From Clostridia bacterium (GTDB lineage: Bacteria; Bacillota; Peptococcia; DRI-13; SM3-B62): DNA of 64,000 nt. Positions 41,065-51,583 of this stretch are shown here, piece by piece. Position 1 is the stretch's first letter. Every line of letters begins with the position of its first letter. The notes under the pieces were generated by a model that had not been told where the DNA came from, did not search any database, and was given only the letters and a program-made list of their open reading frames with translations. A program made the translations under genes and the position numbers. Where the stretch lies: NCBI GenBank assembly GCA_018432615.1, contig JAHDSQ010000014.1, forward strand, positions 62,001 to 126,000, given 5' to 3'.

Positions 41065-42900
41065 GTGATTTCGAGAATGAGTTTAAGGGTCCGCCTTATT
41101 GTCATCTTGCTTTTTACGGTTACAGTCCCTATACTTTTAACCGGTTATTTTATGATGAGCCAGGCCGAAACCGCTCTTCTCAGTGAAAAAGAGGCTAAGC
41201 TGTTTGGTTATGCCCGCTTACTGGACAAGCACTTGGAAGGTTCATATAATGATATTTTGGCCAAAGAAGGCGCCCTAAACAGTGACCGGGATACTAAAAT
41301 TAAAATACTGAACCGCGCCCTACGGGATTATACGGATCGGGTGGCTTCGACTCATCCGGGACTTGGAATCGGTTACTACTCTAAAGAATTGGATGCCATA
41401 CTTACTTATGGTCCCAGCAAAGAGTTTGCCGAAACGGTAGGACAGTCCATTTTTACCGGTCACCAAGGCTATACTGTCATGGAATCAGGGAAGGAAATGG
41501 TACAATCAGGGCCTTTGGTGAGGGGAGCCATCATGAATTGCATGGTACCCATCATCCGGGACGGGGAGGTTATCGGATATATCTGGTCAAATGAGTTGTT
41601 GTCGGACATCGAAGCCCAGATTTCCGGCATGGAAAACCGGGTTCATGAAACCATCGTTATTGGAATTTTTTGTGCTTTATGTTTGGCGTATCTCTTAACG
41701 GCAAATATTGCTCAGGGTGTGGAGACAATAAAAAACGGTTTAAAGACACTCCAAAAAAGCATTTCCTACCGTCTTCCGCCACTTAAGGCGGAAATGGGAG
41801 AGATTGTTGAAGCTATCAATGAAATGTCCGATGCTTTGAAAAACATGAAAACACATACTGAAAACATTGTGGCCAGTACCCCTAATGGATTAATTACCGT
41901 TAATAATCAAGGTATTATTACAATTTTTAATTTACAGGCAGAGCGCTTTACCGGGGTATCCGCACGTGACATCATTGATCGGCCATATATGGAAGTTTTT
42001 CAGTCTTGGCCGCAAATGGTGGAGATTTTCAAGAACGCCTTCGGGGGTGAGCCTTTTCAAAACAAGGAATTAACGCTTTCTTTCCAAAACAGGCAAATGC
42101 CACTGCTGGTAACCACTTCTGCTTTGTTAAGCGCTAATGACGAGCAAACGGGTATTCTCATGATTATTCGAGACCTTACCGATACTAAAAAGCTGGAAGA
42201 ACAGGTGCGAAGGGCCGATCGCCTGGCTGTTACAGGAGAGCTGGCCGCAGGTATTGCTCATGAGGTAAGGAATCCTCTTACCGCAATTACCGGTTATCTC
42301 CAGCTTTTAGCCGTTGAAATGAAAAAAAATGATCCCCGACACGAATTCACCAGAATAATTACCAAAGAAATAGTCCGGCTCAACCATTTGATCGACCAAC
42401 TCCTTTATTTTTCTCGGCCGCTGCCTCCTCAGTTCTTGACTACTGATCTGCATAAAGTAATAGAGGAGTGCCTGCTGTTAATAAATAATCCGGCAATCTT
42501 AAAAAAGGTTAATATTATAACCGATTTTAAGGACGATTTACCCCCGGTAAAATTGGACGCCGTTCAATTCAAACAGGTTTTATTTAATATCATGCTCAAC
42601 GGGATTCAAGCCATCAAGGATTCCGGTTCTTTGTTCCTAAGCACCTGTTATGATAGTACTTCTTCTCATGTATGCTTGCAAATCGAGGATACCGGAAGTG
42701 GCATTCCGGCTGAAAACATTCCTCGGCTCTTTGATCCCTTTTTTACCACAAAAGAAAAGGGAACAGGATTGGGGTTATCTGTTGTAGATAAGATTATGGA
42801 GGTGCATCAGGGATTTATTGAGGTAGAAAGTGAAATAGGGAAAGGAACTTGTTTTTCGTTATATTTGCCTGTGCAAGAGGAGGTTAATAATAATGGCTGA
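41065..42900 (+). CDS. AtoS-like sensor histidine kinase
   Basis: A 611-residue kinase. An N-terminal membrane helix (about 10-30), an extracellular sensor (35-190), a second helix (195-215) and a HAMP-like segment lead to a PAS domain (270-375, IVASTPNGLITVNNQGIITIFN). HisKA has ELAAGIAHEVRNPL with the phosphorylated His; the ATPase has NGIQAI, DTGSGIP and GTGLGLS. GTG at 41065 follows AGGAGG. The stop overlaps the start of the regulator gene by eight bases. Layout and context match AtoS, the sensor for short-chain fatty acid use. Confidence 0.9.
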   Translation: MISRMSLRVRLIVILLFTVTVPILLTGYFMMSQAETALLSEKEAKLFGYARLLDKHLEGSYNDILAKEGALNSDRDTKIKILNRALRDYTDRVASTHPGLGIGYYSKELDAILTYGPSKEFAETVGQSIFTGHQGYTVMESGKEMVQSGPLVRGAIMNCMVPIIRDGEVIGYIWSNELLSDIEAQISGMENRVHETIVIGIFCALCLAYLLTANIAQGVETIKNGLKTLQKSISYRLPPLKAEMGEIVEAINEMSDALKNMKTHTENIVASTPNGLITVNNQGIITIFNLQAERFTGVSARDIIDRPYMEVFQSWPQMVEIFKNAFGGEPFQNKELTLSFQNRQMPLLVTTSALLSANDEQTGILMIIRDLTDTKKLEEQVRRADRLAVTGELAAGIAHEVRNPLTAITGYLQLLAVEMKKNDPRHEFTRIITKEIVRLNHLIDQLLYFSRPLPPQFLTTDLHKVIEECLLLINNPAILKKVNIITDFKDDLPPVKLDAVQFKQVLFNIMLNGIQAIKDSGSLFLSTCYDSTSSHVCLQIEDTGSGIPAENIPRLFDPFFTTKEKGTGLGLSVVDKIMEVHQGFIEVESEIGKGTCFSLYLPVQEEVNNNG

Positions 42901-44275
42901 TTTTTCTTATACCATACTGGTTGCAGATGATGAGTCCAGTGTACAATCCTTGCTGTGCAGTGTACTGCAAAAGGAAGGCTACAATGTTGTCACAGCGGAT
43001 AACGGACGGGAGGCCCTGAAGGCTTTTCGCAAGCATACTCCCGATTTGATCCTTTTGGACATCCGTATGCCGGAACTAGACGGTATCGAAACATTTAAAG
43101 CCATCCGTCAGGAGAATCAGGATATACTTGTCATCATGGTCACGGCTTACGGTACTATTGAAACTGCGGTGCAAGCTATGAAAATGGGTGCCTTCGATTA
43201 TCTGGTAAAGCCTTTTAATATTGAGGAAATAAAGGTTGTTATCAAGAAGGCCCTAAAAATGCGTAACATCAGTAAGGAATTGACTGTCCTGCGACAAGAA
43301 CTTTCTGAGAAAAACACCAGGAATCTGGCTCTTTCCAAGAGCCCCCGTATGCAGGAAATAATCAATTTGGCCAGTATCGTAAGTAAAAGTGATGCCACTG
43401 TATTGCTGCGGGGGGAAAGCGGTACCGGGAAAGATTTGCTGGCCCGTTTTATCCATGCTAATAGCCCAAGGGCTAAGGGACCTTTTGTCAAGATACATTG
43501 CGGAGCTTTGCCGGAAACACTGGTAGAAAGCGAACTTTTCGGCTACGAAAAAGGGGCTTTTACGGGAGCCGTTAACCGCAAGCAAGGCAAAATAGAGTTG
43601 GCTCGTGGAGGTACGCTTTTTCTGGATGAAATCGGGGAAATAAATCCCGGGATACAAGTCAAGCTTTTACGAATACTTCAGGACAAAGAGTTTGAAAGAC
43701 TAGGGGGGACGGATGTCCTGAAAACAAATGCCCGCATTATTGCGGCCACCAATAAAAATTTAGAAGAGGCAATGCAACGCAAGGAATTCCGGGAGGATTT
43801 GTTTTACCGCCTTAATGTAATACCTATTCATTTGCCTCTCTTAAGAGAAAGAAAGGAAGATTTGCCTAACCTTGTAGAATATTTTGTTGATTTCTTCTGC
43901 AAGGAACTGAGTCGTTCTTCCCTGGAGGTAAGTGAAGAAGCTCTTGCTATTTTAATGTCTTATGATTGGCCGGGGAACATCCGGGAGTTGGAAAATACCA
44001 TTGAGAGGGCGGTAATTCTTACAACCGGTTCTGTAATTACTCCTCAAGTTTTGCCGCACAACATTAATCATTATAAGCAGCGATCAACACAGCTTTTGTC
44101 TTCCTCCGGCGAGCGTCCTTTGAAGGAAGTTATGTCGGATATTGAAAAGCAAATCATTATAAAAATCCTGGAGGAAACAGGTGGGAATCGTTCAAAAGCC
44201 GCGCAACGTTTAGGAATAAGTCGTCGCTCCCTTCATTATAAACTGGTGGAATATAAATTGGATTTTGACGAATAA
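42893..44275 (+). CDS. AtoC-like sigma-54-dependent response regulator
   Basis: A 460-residue NtrC-family regulator. Receiver 1-120 (VADDESSV, phosphoacceptor in [13 protein letters not shown]), AAA+ domain with GESGTGKD, sigma-54 contact motif GAFTGA and Walker B GTLFLDE, and a Fis-type helix-turn-helix ([22 protein letters not shown]). It probably activates the transporter gene at 44569 through the -24/-12 promoter at 44434. Confidence 0.94.
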   Translation: MADFSYTILVADDESSVQSLLCSVLQKEGYNVVTADNGREALKAFRKHTPDLILLDIRMPELDGIETFKAIRQENQDILVIMVTAYGTIETAVQAMKMGAFDYLVKPFNIEEIKVVIKKALKMRNISKELTVLRQELSEKNTRNLALSKSPRMQEIINLASIVSKSDATVLLRGESGTGKDLLARFIHANSPRAKGPFVKIHCGALPETLVESELFGYEKGAFTGAVNRKQGKIELARGGTLFLDEIGEINPGIQVKLLRILQDKEFERLGGTDVLKTNARIIAATNKNLEEAMQRKEFREDLFYRLNVIPIHLPLLRERKEDLPNLVEYFVDFFCKELSRSSLEVSEEALAILMSYDWPGNIRELENTIERAVILTTGSVITPQVLPHNINHYKQRSTQLLSSSGERPLKEVMSDIEKQIIIKILEETGGNRSKAAQRLGISRRSLHYKLVEYKLDFDE

Positions 44276-44307
44276 TGGACGAATAATGATTGTAATATTT
44301 TGCTCAG

Positions 44308-44334
44308 AGTGCGCAAAAGCATGCGCACTTTTTT
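44308..44334 (+). terminator. terminator of the AtoS/AtoC-like operon
   Basis: AGTGCGCA (44308-44315) pairs with TGCGCACT (44322-44329), six-base loop, then TTTTTT. Confidence 0.9.
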
Positions 44335-44393
44335 GTTTATTCAATATTGTTCAAATATCCTTTTAGGTTCGGAAGATACCGTCGATTAAGAAT

Positions 44394-44403
44394 CCCCAAG
44401 GGG
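44394..44403. promoter_or_regulatory. short palindrome, candidate activator site
   Basis: CCCCAAGGGG lies 31 bases before the -24/-12 promoter. It is a perfect 10-base palindrome but short for an activator site; support is positional only. Confidence 0.3.
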
Positions 44404-44433
44404 TATAAAAATTTTCAATTATCACAAAATTAT

Positions 44434-44450
44434 ATGGCCCGGTTCTTGCA
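44434..44450 (+). promoter_or_regulatory. sigma-54 promoter of the fatty acid transporter gene
   Basis: ATGGCCCGGTTCTTGCA has GG and GC 12 bases apart and matches TGGC...TTGCA. Predicted start near 44461, about 108 bases before the ATG, leaving a long leader that contains no obvious structure. Confidence 0.8.
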
Positions 44451-44568
44451 ATATCATACCGACAGGGCTTGGAAAATATCTGCTTAAGGGGGTGAAACGG
44501 ACGCCTTAGTCCTAGTCCTAACTACCATTATTATTCTTTAAGATTTAATAATTCAAGGAGGTATAATA

Positions 44569-45891
44569 ATGATTAAAAAACTTACCAAGGGTTGTGTGGC
44601 TTTGGTCCAGCGGTATTTGCCCGATCCCTATTTGTTTGCCGTTATTCTGACACTTATTGTGTTTATAATGGGCTTGGGTATTGCTCAAAATTCCCCGTTG
44701 CAGATGGTCCAGCACTGGGGTAATGGATTTTGGAGTCTGCTGGCCTTTTCCATGCAGATGGCTTTGGTCTTAGTAACAGGACATACTTTAGCGAGCAGCC
44801 CACCCTTTAAAAAGCTGTTGGGCAGTATTGCCGGAGCTATGTCAAGCCCGGCTCAAGCCGTTATGACCACAACTTTTATAGCATTAATCGCAGCCTGGGT
44901 CAACTGGGGATTCGGCTTGGTTATCGGTGCCCTGTTAGCGAAGGAAATGGCCAAAAAGGTCGAAGGAGCCGATTATCCTTTGTTAATAGCTGCCGGATAT
45001 ATCGGTTTTCTCATTTGGCACGCAGGTTTTTCCGGCTCGATTCCGCTGACTATTGCTACTGCAGGTCACTTTATGGAAGAGACCATGGGTATTGTTCCTA
45101 CGTCGCAAACGATTTTTGCCGTCTTTAATATTGTGCCCATGCTCATTATCATCATCACCATGCCCTTTTTAGTCAGGGCTATGATGCCTGATAAGGATAA
45201 AGTAATTACTATTGATCCGGCTTTGCTGGTTGAAGCTCCGGTGGCAGCGGTGGTGGATAAGGCTGCTCAGACTCCTGCCGATAAACTTGAAAACAGCACA
45301 ATAATTTCGATGATTACCGGGTTATTGGGCATGTGCTATATCGTCTGGTACTTTGCCACTAACGGTTTTGCTTTGAATTTGAACATTGTTAATTTCATTT
45401 TCCTGTTCGTTGGCATTATCTTCCACGGTACTCCTCGGAGGTTCTTGGATGCACTCGCTGTAGCAGCCAAAGGTACCGGGGGCATTATCCTCCAATTCCC
45501 CTTTTATGCAGGAATTATGGGGATGATGACCGGATCGGGTTTAGCGGCGATAATTTCCATGTGGTTTGTAAATATCTCTACCCCCACCACTTTCCCTCTC
45601 TTTACCTTCCTGAGCGCCGGACTGGTTAACTTCTTTGTTCCTTCCGGCGGAGGCCAGTGGGCAGTGCAGGCACCGATTATGGTACCGGCCGGTTTAGACT
45701 TAGGTGTATCTATGGCTAAGACATCTATGGCCGTGGCCTGGGGCGATGCCTGGACCAATATGATTCAGCCTTTCTGGGCCTTGCCTGCTTTGGGCATTGC
45801 CGGCTTAAGTGCCCGTGATATCATGGGTTACTGCGTGGTCGCCATGCTTTATAGCGGGATAATCATCGGGCTTTGCTTGATGTTTATCTAG
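44569..45891 (+). CDS. atoE: short-chain fatty acid transporter (AtoE family)
   Basis: A 440-residue membrane protein with about eleven helices. LPDPYLFAVILTL at the start, AAWVNWGFGLVIGALLAKEMA, LIWHAGFSGSIPL and FFVPSGGGQWAVQAPI are motifs of the SCFA_trans family (E. coli AtoE). It would import acetoacetate, butyrate or similar acids. AAGGAGGT precedes the ATG. The AtoS/AtoC-like pair upstream and the sigma-54 promoter support inducible uptake. No atoDAB genes follow in the window. Confidence 0.92.
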   Translation: MIKKLTKGCVALVQRYLPDPYLFAVILTLIVFIMGLGIAQNSPLQMVQHWGNGFWSLLAFSMQMALVLVTGHTLASSPPFKKLLGSIAGAMSSPAQAVMTTTFIALIAAWVNWGFGLVIGALLAKEMAKKVEGADYPLLIAAGYIGFLIWHAGFSGSIPLTIATAGHFMEETMGIVPTSQTIFAVFNIVPMLIIIITMPFLVRAMMPDKDKVITIDPALLVEAPVAAVVDKAAQTPADKLENSTIISMITGLLGMCYIVWYFATNGFALNLNIVNFIFLFVGIIFHGTPRRFLDALAVAAKGTGGIILQFPFYAGIMGMMTGSGLAAIISMWFVNISTPTTFPLFTFLSAGLVNFFVPSGGGQWAVQAPIMVPAGLDLGVSMAKTSMAVAWGDAWTNMIQPFWALPALGIAGLSARDIMGYCVVAMLYSGIIIGLCLMFI

Positions 45892-45940
45892 CATAAAATC
45901 TGATGTTTTTTGGGGATTACATAGGGTTTAAACGTGACTG

Positions 45941-45971
45941 AGGCCTGTACAATGCTGTGCAGGCCTTTTTT
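45941..45971 (+). terminator. terminator of the transporter gene
   Basis: AGGCCTG (45941-45947) pairs with CAGGCCT (45960-45966), 12-base loop, followed by TTTTT. Confidence 0.88.
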
Positions 45972-46112
45972 GTTTTTATTATATTAATGCCCCTGTATAA
46001 TATATGGGTAAAAAAGTACAGCATAGAAGGGAAAGCCCGGTACTTGACGAATATAAAAAATAAGCATGAAATTGTTGGTAAAAATATTTTGATCTAAAGG
46101 AGGAAATATTTA

Positions 46113-47219
46113 ATGAACAAGGTTGAAAAAGCTTTGATGCATGGCCTTTTTGTACACTTGCATCATAATATCGATAAGGCTATTGATTTTGGTGCATTTA
46201 AAAAGCTTAATCAAAAAGTAAGCGATACATGGCCGGGAGTTCTTTTGGTAGGGCCTGATGCTAATGACGATGCGGGGGTTGTTAAAATACCCGGGGAAGG
46301 AACGCTTGTTGTAGCAAAGATGGAAAGCCATAATTCTCCCTGTGTTCCAAGACCGTATGACGCAGCGGCGACGGGGGCCGGTGGAGCTATGCGGGATGTG
46401 GTGGCGATGGGGGCAAGACCCCTTTTCATTCTGGATTTTATAGGGACCCGTCCCCTGGAAGAAAAAGTATTGGTTGGACCCTGTGGTTTTAAAGGAGAAT
46501 GTACCTGCGGCAAATGTGAGGTAATGACCAGCCAGGATCGTGTGAACTTGATGCTGAAAGGCATAAAAGATATGTGTGACGTTATGGATGTTTTTGTTGT
46601 AGGCGGAGGCTTTTCTACCTCCTTTAGTGATATAGTACCTGCTTGTGTTGTTTCTGTTGTTGGTAAGCTTGTAACTGAAGAACCGGTGACCAAGCCTGCC
46701 AAGTTTGCCGGGGACAAGATAATAATAATCGGAGAAACCGGGACCGACGGGAACGATACCCTGTACAGAGCAGGTCTGGTTTCAGAAATGCGTCCTGCTG
46801 TAGCCCTTTTTGAAGAGGAACGGGCAACCATGGAGGCCAGTATTGCAGCCTTCAAAACGGGAAAAATCAATGCCTGTTCCGACCTGGGGGCGGCCGGTAT
46901 AGGGGCGGCAGTGTCTGAATCAGCCCGTTTCGGTGGTTTTGGAGCAAGAATAGACTTAACGAATGTACCGGTCAGGGATAAAGAAATTACCCCGGAGGAA
47001 ATACTAATCTGCGAGACCCAAGCCCGGATGCAGTTCCAGGTTAATCCGCATGATGTGGATGAAGTTATGGAAGCAATTCAGTCCCAGAATGTAAAGGCTG
47101 CCGTTATCGGAGAAATCACTGATGACGACAAAACAGTTTTTGAGTACAACGGAAAAGTAGTTGCCTCGATTCCCAATAGTCCTTCCGAAGAAATCATTGC
47201 AGAGCTATCTAAGCCATGA
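46113..47219 (+). CDS. orphan PurL/AIR-synthase-like protein
   Basis: A 368-residue single-unit member of the PurM/PurL/SelD/HypE ATP-binding superfamily. AATGAGGAMRDVVAMGARP, DLGAAGIGAAVSESARFGG and ICETQARMQFQV follow the second half of PurL. In PurL the motif is ESHNHP with a key histidine; here it is ESHNSP (residues 71-76). An insert with Cys124, Cys130, Cys132 and Cys135 (CGFKGECTCGKC) looks like a metal site. No purine genes are adjacent. It is therefore unlikely to be FGAM synthase, and its real substrate is unknown. AAGGAGG precedes the ATG. Confidence 0.75.
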   Translation: MNKVEKALMHGLFVHLHHNIDKAIDFGAFKKLNQKVSDTWPGVLLVGPDANDDAGVVKIPGEGTLVVAKMESHNSPCVPRPYDAAATGAGGAMRDVVAMGARPLFILDFIGTRPLEEKVLVGPCGFKGECTCGKCEVMTSQDRVNLMLKGIKDMCDVMDVFVVGGGFSTSFSDIVPACVVSVVGKLVTEEPVTKPAKFAGDKIIIIGETGTDGNDTLYRAGLVSEMRPAVALFEEERATMEASIAAFKTGKINACSDLGAAGIGAAVSESARFGGFGARIDLTNVPVRDKEITPEEILICETQARMQFQVNPHDVDEVMEAIQSQNVKAAVIGEITDDDKTVFEYNGKVVASIPNSPSEEIIAELSKP

Positions 47220-47260
47220 TGTTTTTAAGCCGGATAAACTGAAATTTAAAGGTGGTCAAA

Positions 47261-48340
47261 ATGGATCATATAATCGGGTTTTATTATTCAATTGACAGTA
47301 TTATCGTTGATGCAGGTGTCGCTGCAGCTATATTTTTGGCATTCCTTGTATTTAGGAAAATTTTTGTAAATTACATATTAAAATTGCTTTTGAAGTTTGC
47401 AAAAAAGACAAAGACAGAGTTAGATACCGCTATTGTAGTATCTTTTGAAAAGCCCTCAAGAATGTTTTTAATCATACTGGGGATATATTTTGCGCTTTTG
47501 TATTTGCCTTTGCAACTAAAATATGACTTAGTATTGCTGAAGCTGTTCCGCATTTCCGTTATTATATTTATTGTGTGGGGTCTGTATAATTTTATCGAGA
47601 ACTTTGCGATCCTTTTTGCGGAAATGGGAAATAAGTTCAACATCAGTTTTGATAAAATATTAGCGCCGTTTTTTTCCAGGGCAATAAAGTTTGTTTTAGT
47701 ATTTCTTGGGTTGATGCTGGTCATTAGCGAATTAGGCTATGATATTAACGGCTTTGTGGCTGGGTTGGGACTGGGTGGTCTTGCTTTTGCTTTGGCTGCT
47801 CAGGATACGGTAGCCAACATATTCGCTGGTATTGTAATTATTATTGACAAGCCTTTTTCGATCGGAGATTGGATTAATACTACGGGTATCGAAGGGGTAG
47901 TGGAAGATATAAACTTTAGAAGTTCGAGGATCAGAACATTTGCCAATGCTTTAATAACCGTGCCAAACTCCACGTTAGCAAATCAACCGATAACAAACTG
48001 GACAAAGATGGGCAAGAGAAGGGTCACCTTCAATTTAGGAGTGACCTATACTACACCCAAGGATAAGCTGCAAAAGTGCGTCGAGAGGATCAGGGAAATG
48101 TTAGAATGCCATGAGGGCGTTCACCAAGATACAATATTTGTAAGATTTGATAAGTTTAACGATAGCAGTCTTGATATTCTTCTATACTTTTTCACTAAGA
48201 CAACGGTTTGGGGAGAGTTTCTTAAGGTTAAGGAAGAAATTAATTTTAGAATTATGGAGATACTTGAGGAAGAAGGAGTTTCGGTTGCGTTCCCCAGCAG
48301 AAGCTTATATTTAGAAACCCCTTTGGATATTTCTAAGTAA
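47261..48340 (+). CDS. MscS-family mechanosensitive channel
   Basis: A 359-residue membrane protein. Four helices lead to the pore-lining segment GLGGLAFALAAQDTVANIFAGIVI, then the beta domain (FSIGDWINTTGIEGVVEDINFRSS, VPNSTLANQPITNW) of MscS/YnaI type. It opens on membrane tension to release solutes. ATG at 47261 follows AAAGGTGG. It converges on the SOD gene with a 4-base gap. Confidence 0.93.
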   Translation: MDHIIGFYYSIDSIIVDAGVAAAIFLAFLVFRKIFVNYILKLLLKFAKKTKTELDTAIVVSFEKPSRMFLIILGIYFALLYLPLQLKYDLVLLKLFRISVIIFIVWGLYNFIENFAILFAEMGNKFNISFDKILAPFFSRAIKFVLVFLGLMLVISELGYDINGFVAGLGLGGLAFALAAQDTVANIFAGIVIIIDKPFSIGDWINTTGIEGVVEDINFRSSRIRTFANALITVPNSTLANQPITNWTKMGKRRVTFNLGVTYTTPKDKLQKCVERIREMLECHEGVHQDTIFVRFDKFNDSSLDILLYFFTKTTVWGEFLKVKEEINFRIMEILEEEGVSVAFPSRSLYLETPLDISK

Positions 48341-48344
48341 TGTA

Positions 48345-48989
48345 CTAAGTGTACAAAGGTATTTGAGCCTGCAGAGCCCACAGCAAACGGTTTTCTACTT
48401 GACTCCAATTTACCAGTTTCCACCATTCTTCAATGTAATCGGCACGGCGATACTGATAATCGAGATAATAGGCATGCTCCCAGACATCCAATACAAGAAG
48501 GGGAATCCCTCCCCATTGGGTAAGATTCTGATGTTTTTCGGCTGTTAATATTTCCATATGCCTCCAGGTGGGATGCCATATCAGGACTGCCCATCCGGAG
48601 GCTTCAATGTCTGCAGCCGCTTTGCTGAACTGCTCTCGAAAAGCCGGGAAGCTACCGAAATAAGCGTTTATCATATTGAGGGTATTGGTTTGAGGTTCTC
48701 CGCCTGTGCCAACAGGAGCCATTACTGTCCAGAAAATACTATGCAGGATATGCCCGGAGCCGTGAAAGGCTAATTCGCGCTCCCAGTGTTTCACAAGGGA
48801 AAAATCTCTATTTTGTCTGGCTTCTGCCAGTTTGAGTTCGGTTTTATTTAATCCTTCTACGTAGGATTTGTGGTGCCGATCATGGTGCAGTCGGAGCAAG
48901 GTAGAGCTTATGACCGGTTCAAGAGCATTATAGGGGTATGGAAGGGGTGGTAGTTGGTGACCACCAGGTGGAATCATATAGTAAGGCAT
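48345..48989 (-). CDS. superoxide dismutase, Fe/Mn family
   Basis: A 214-residue enzyme that converts superoxide to oxygen and peroxide. LHHDRHHKSYVEGLN, GHILHSIFW and DVWEHAYYLDY carry the three His and one Asp metal ligands. Metal type cannot be decided by eye. A short Pro-rich lead (PPGGHQLPPLPYPY) precedes the usual start. ATG at 48989 is chosen for GGAGG upstream. It gives this anaerobe oxygen tolerance. Confidence 0.94.
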   Translation of the reverse strand: MPYYMIPPGGHQLPPLPYPYNALEPVISSTLLRLHHDRHHKSYVEGLNKTELKLAEARQNRDFSLVKHWERELAFHGSGHILHSIFWTVMAPVGTGGEPQTNTLNMINAYFGSFPAFREQFSKAAADIEASGWAVLIWHPTWRHMEILTAEKHQNLTQWGGIPLLVLDVWEHAYYLDYQYRRADYIEEWWKLVNWSQVENRLLWALQAQIPLYT

Positions 48990-49107
48990 GAAAAGTTCCT
49001 CCTTTGAATTCACTGTTATATGATATGCCGGTTTTAGTAGTTTGTTCCGGTAGCGGTGATAATAATAGTGTTTTACGATCTGCGTTAATCAGAATGGAGG
49101 GAAGCCC

Positions 49108-51315
49108 ATGAAGAACAGTTTTCAAATAAAAGGCATGAGTTGTGCAGCTTGTGCCGCCAAGGTTGAGAAAACGCTCAATTCCTTGCCGGGTGTGAGTAAA
49201 GCCAGTGTAAATATTGCCACTGAAAAAGCTGCCGTATCATACTCATCTTCCGAAATAACGATCAATGATATCTGGGATGCTGTGGAAAAGCTGGGATATA
49301 AGGTGGAAGATAATGAGGAGGACTTAAGCAATGACAGGGAGCGGGAAGACAGAGGACAGGAAATTAGGCGACAAAAAGTCTTATTGGCCTTTTCGCTGTT
49401 GTTCTCCCTGCCTTTAATGGTTGTTATGTTTGCGGAAATGTTTGTGTGGGATTGGATGCCTACCTTTACCGGCAACAAGTATTTTCAACTGGCATTAGCC
49501 ACTCCTATACAGTTTGTGGCAGGAGCCCAGTTCTATAGAGATGCCTATTATGCACTGAAGAATAAGAGTGCTAATATGTCGGTGCTGGTGGTTTTAGGAA
49601 CTTCTGCGGCTTATTTTTTCAGTTTGGCGGTTACATTCTGGGGAGAACAACTGGGGCTAATGCATGTCTATTACGAAACGTCTGGAATTATCATTACACT
49701 GATTATTTTAGGCAAACTATTAGAGGCTATTGCTAAGGGCAAAACCTCTGAAGCTATCCGGAAACTGATGGGGATGCAGGCCAAGGCCGCCCGGGTGATG
49801 CGGGAGGGGAAGGAACAGGAGATTCCTATAGAAGAGGTAAGGATGGGGGAATTAATAATAGTTCGTCCGGGTGAGAAGATACCTGTGGACGGGGTAATTA
49901 TAGAAGGATATTCTTCTATTGACGAATCTTTGCTGACGGGTGAAAGTATTCCCGTCGACAAAACCGTTGGTGACGAAGTTATCGGGGCCACTATTAATAA
50001 ATATGGTACCTTCAAATTTGAGGCGACTAAGATTGGCAAAGATACGGCATTAGCTCAGATAATCAAGGTAGTGGAGGAAGCGCAGGGTTCCAAAGCCCCT
50101 ATTCAGAGGATGGCCGATATTATTTCTTCATATTTTGTGCCGGCGGTTATTGGGATTGCAGTTCTAACATTTTTGGTGTGGTATTTTGTAGCTGAACCGG
50201 GAGATTTTAATAGAGCCCTCATCAATTTCACGGCAGTTTTGGTTATTGCCTGTCCTTGTGCTCTGGGGTTGGCTACCCCTACTTCGATTATGGTTGGGAC
50301 GGGTAAAGGTGCGGAGAATGGTATTCTGTTTAAAGGGGGAGAACACCTGGAAAACGCTCATCAGATTGACACGGTGGTTCTGGATAAGACCGGAACAATT
50401 ACCAGAGGGCAGCCGGAGGTCACGGATATTGTAAATCTTACTGAGCTGGAGGAAAAAGAGATTCTTTATTTTGCAGCTACCGCTGAAAAAGGATCGGAGC
50501 ATCCCTTGGGGCAAGCAATTGTTAAATACGGGGAAGAAATCTTGGGGGAGGTGGCTTCTGCTGAGGAATTCGCTGCAATCCCGGGAAGGGGGATTGCAGC
50601 GAGAATAAAAGGCAAAAGTGTGTTATTAGGCACCAGAAAGATGATGCAGGAAAAGAAAATAGTCGTTAAAGAAATTGAAGGGCAAATGAGCGAGATGGAA
50701 GATTTGGGCAAGACTGTTATGCTCATGTCCCTTGACGGAGAGATTGCCGCTATCATAGCCGTTGCCGACACGGTAAAAGAGAATTCCGAGGAGGCTGTGA
50801 AGGAACTGCAACGGATGGGAATGGAAGTAATCATGATTACCGGGGATAATAAGCGGACAGCACAGGCGGTAGCGCGGCAGGTAGGTATAGATCGTGTATT
50901 GGCTGAGGTCTTGCCTGAAGATAAGGCTGAGGAAATAAAGAAATTGAAGGCTAAAGGGAAGAAGGTCGCTATGGTAGGGGATGGGATCAATGATGCCCCG
51001 GCTTTAGCAATTGCTGATGTGGGAATTGCCATTGGAACCGGAGCGGATGTAGCCATGGAAGCCGCCGATATTACCTTGATGGGAGGGGACCTTTTGGGAA
51101 TACCTGCCAGTATTGCCTTGAGCCGGGCTACAATGAAAAATATCAAACAAAACCTTTTTTGGGCCTTGATATATAATACTTTGGGACTTCCTATTGCTGC
51201 TTTTGGGTTGTTAAATCCGGTGATTGCGGGGGGAGCCATGGCTTTCAGTTCGGTGTCCGTGGTGACAAATGCTTTGCGTTTGAAACGATGGTCATTTAAA
51301 TCAGACTTGAGATAG
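49108..51315 (+). CDS. copA: Cu+-transporting P1B-type ATPase CopA
   Basis: A 735-residue P-type ATPase. One heavy-metal-associated domain with MSCAAC (Cys12, Cys15), eight membrane helices, the metal-selective CPC (Cys382-Pro-Cys384), phosphorylated Asp426 in DKTGT, the HP locus (SEHPLG) and [13 protein letters not shown] plus the C-terminal [16 protein letters not shown] are typical of Cu+ exporters. GGAGGG precedes the ATG. No csoR or copZ gene is adjacent. Confidence 0.95.
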   Translation: MKNSFQIKGMSCAACAAKVEKTLNSLPGVSKASVNIATEKAAVSYSSSEITINDIWDAVEKLGYKVEDNEEDLSNDREREDRGQEIRRQKVLLAFSLLFSLPLMVVMFAEMFVWDWMPTFTGNKYFQLALATPIQFVAGAQFYRDAYYALKNKSANMSVLVVLGTSAAYFFSLAVTFWGEQLGLMHVYYETSGIIITLIILGKLLEAIAKGKTSEAIRKLMGMQAKAARVMREGKEQEIPIEEVRMGELIIVRPGEKIPVDGVIIEGYSSIDESLLTGESIPVDKTVGDEVIGATINKYGTFKFEATKIGKDTALAQIIKVVEEAQGSKAPIQRMADIISSYFVPAVIGIAVLTFLVWYFVAEPGDFNRALINFTAVLVIACPCALGLATPTSIMVGTGKGAENGILFKGGEHLENAHQIDTVVLDKTGTITRGQPEVTDIVNLTELEEKEILYFAATAEKGSEHPLGQAIVKYGEEILGEVASAEEFAAIPGRGIAARIKGKSVLLGTRKMMQEKKIVVKEIEGQMSEMEDLGKTVMLMSLDGEIAAIIAVADTVKENSEEAVKELQRMGMEVIMITGDNKRTAQAVARQVGIDRVLAEVLPEDKAEEIKKLKAKGKKVAMVGDGINDAPALAIADVGIAIGTGADVAMEAADITLMGGDLLGIPASIALSRATMKNIKQNLFWALIYNTLGLPIAAFGLLNPVIAGGAMAFSSVSVVTNALRLKRWSFKSDLR

Positions 51316-51346
51316 ATTGAAATTTGCAGAGGAATAAAGTTAAGGG

Positions 51347-51376
51347 CTAAGGATTTGCTCCTTAGTTCTTTTTTTG
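51347..51376 (+). terminator. terminator of copA
   Basis: CTAAGGA (51347-51353) pairs with TCCTTAG (51359-51365), five-base loop, followed by TTCTTTTTTT. Confidence 0.9.
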
Positions 51377-51583
51377 TACTTTTAATTTACAAACATATAA
51401 ATAACAGATAAACAATTAACAATAATATTCGATATATATATAAAAGCATATTGTTGATTTTCAGTAAAAAACGGCAATAAGTGAATAATTCAAGCCTGAC
51501 CCCATCAGGGTTTTATCGAAATTTGTCGAATAAAGTCACATACTGAAAAGAATCTAATATGACTCTAAGAAGGGGGATCGGTA

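Noticed and set aside
46211-46870. Open frame antisense to the PurL-like gene (219 codons)
   Set aside because: Shadow of a well-supported gene; composition is low-complexity Pro/Ser/Thr-rich as expected for an antisense frame.
50466-51239. Long open frame antisense to copA (257 codons)
   Set aside because: It mirrors the codon bias of the strong copA gene and has no ribosome site or family match.
51480-51583. Sigma-D promoter or cyclic-di-GMP riboswitch before the chemoreceptor gene
   Set aside because: TAAA and GCCGATAA-like elements are not at the right spacing, and the GEMM core is absent; only a short CCTGA/TCAGG hairpin is seen.
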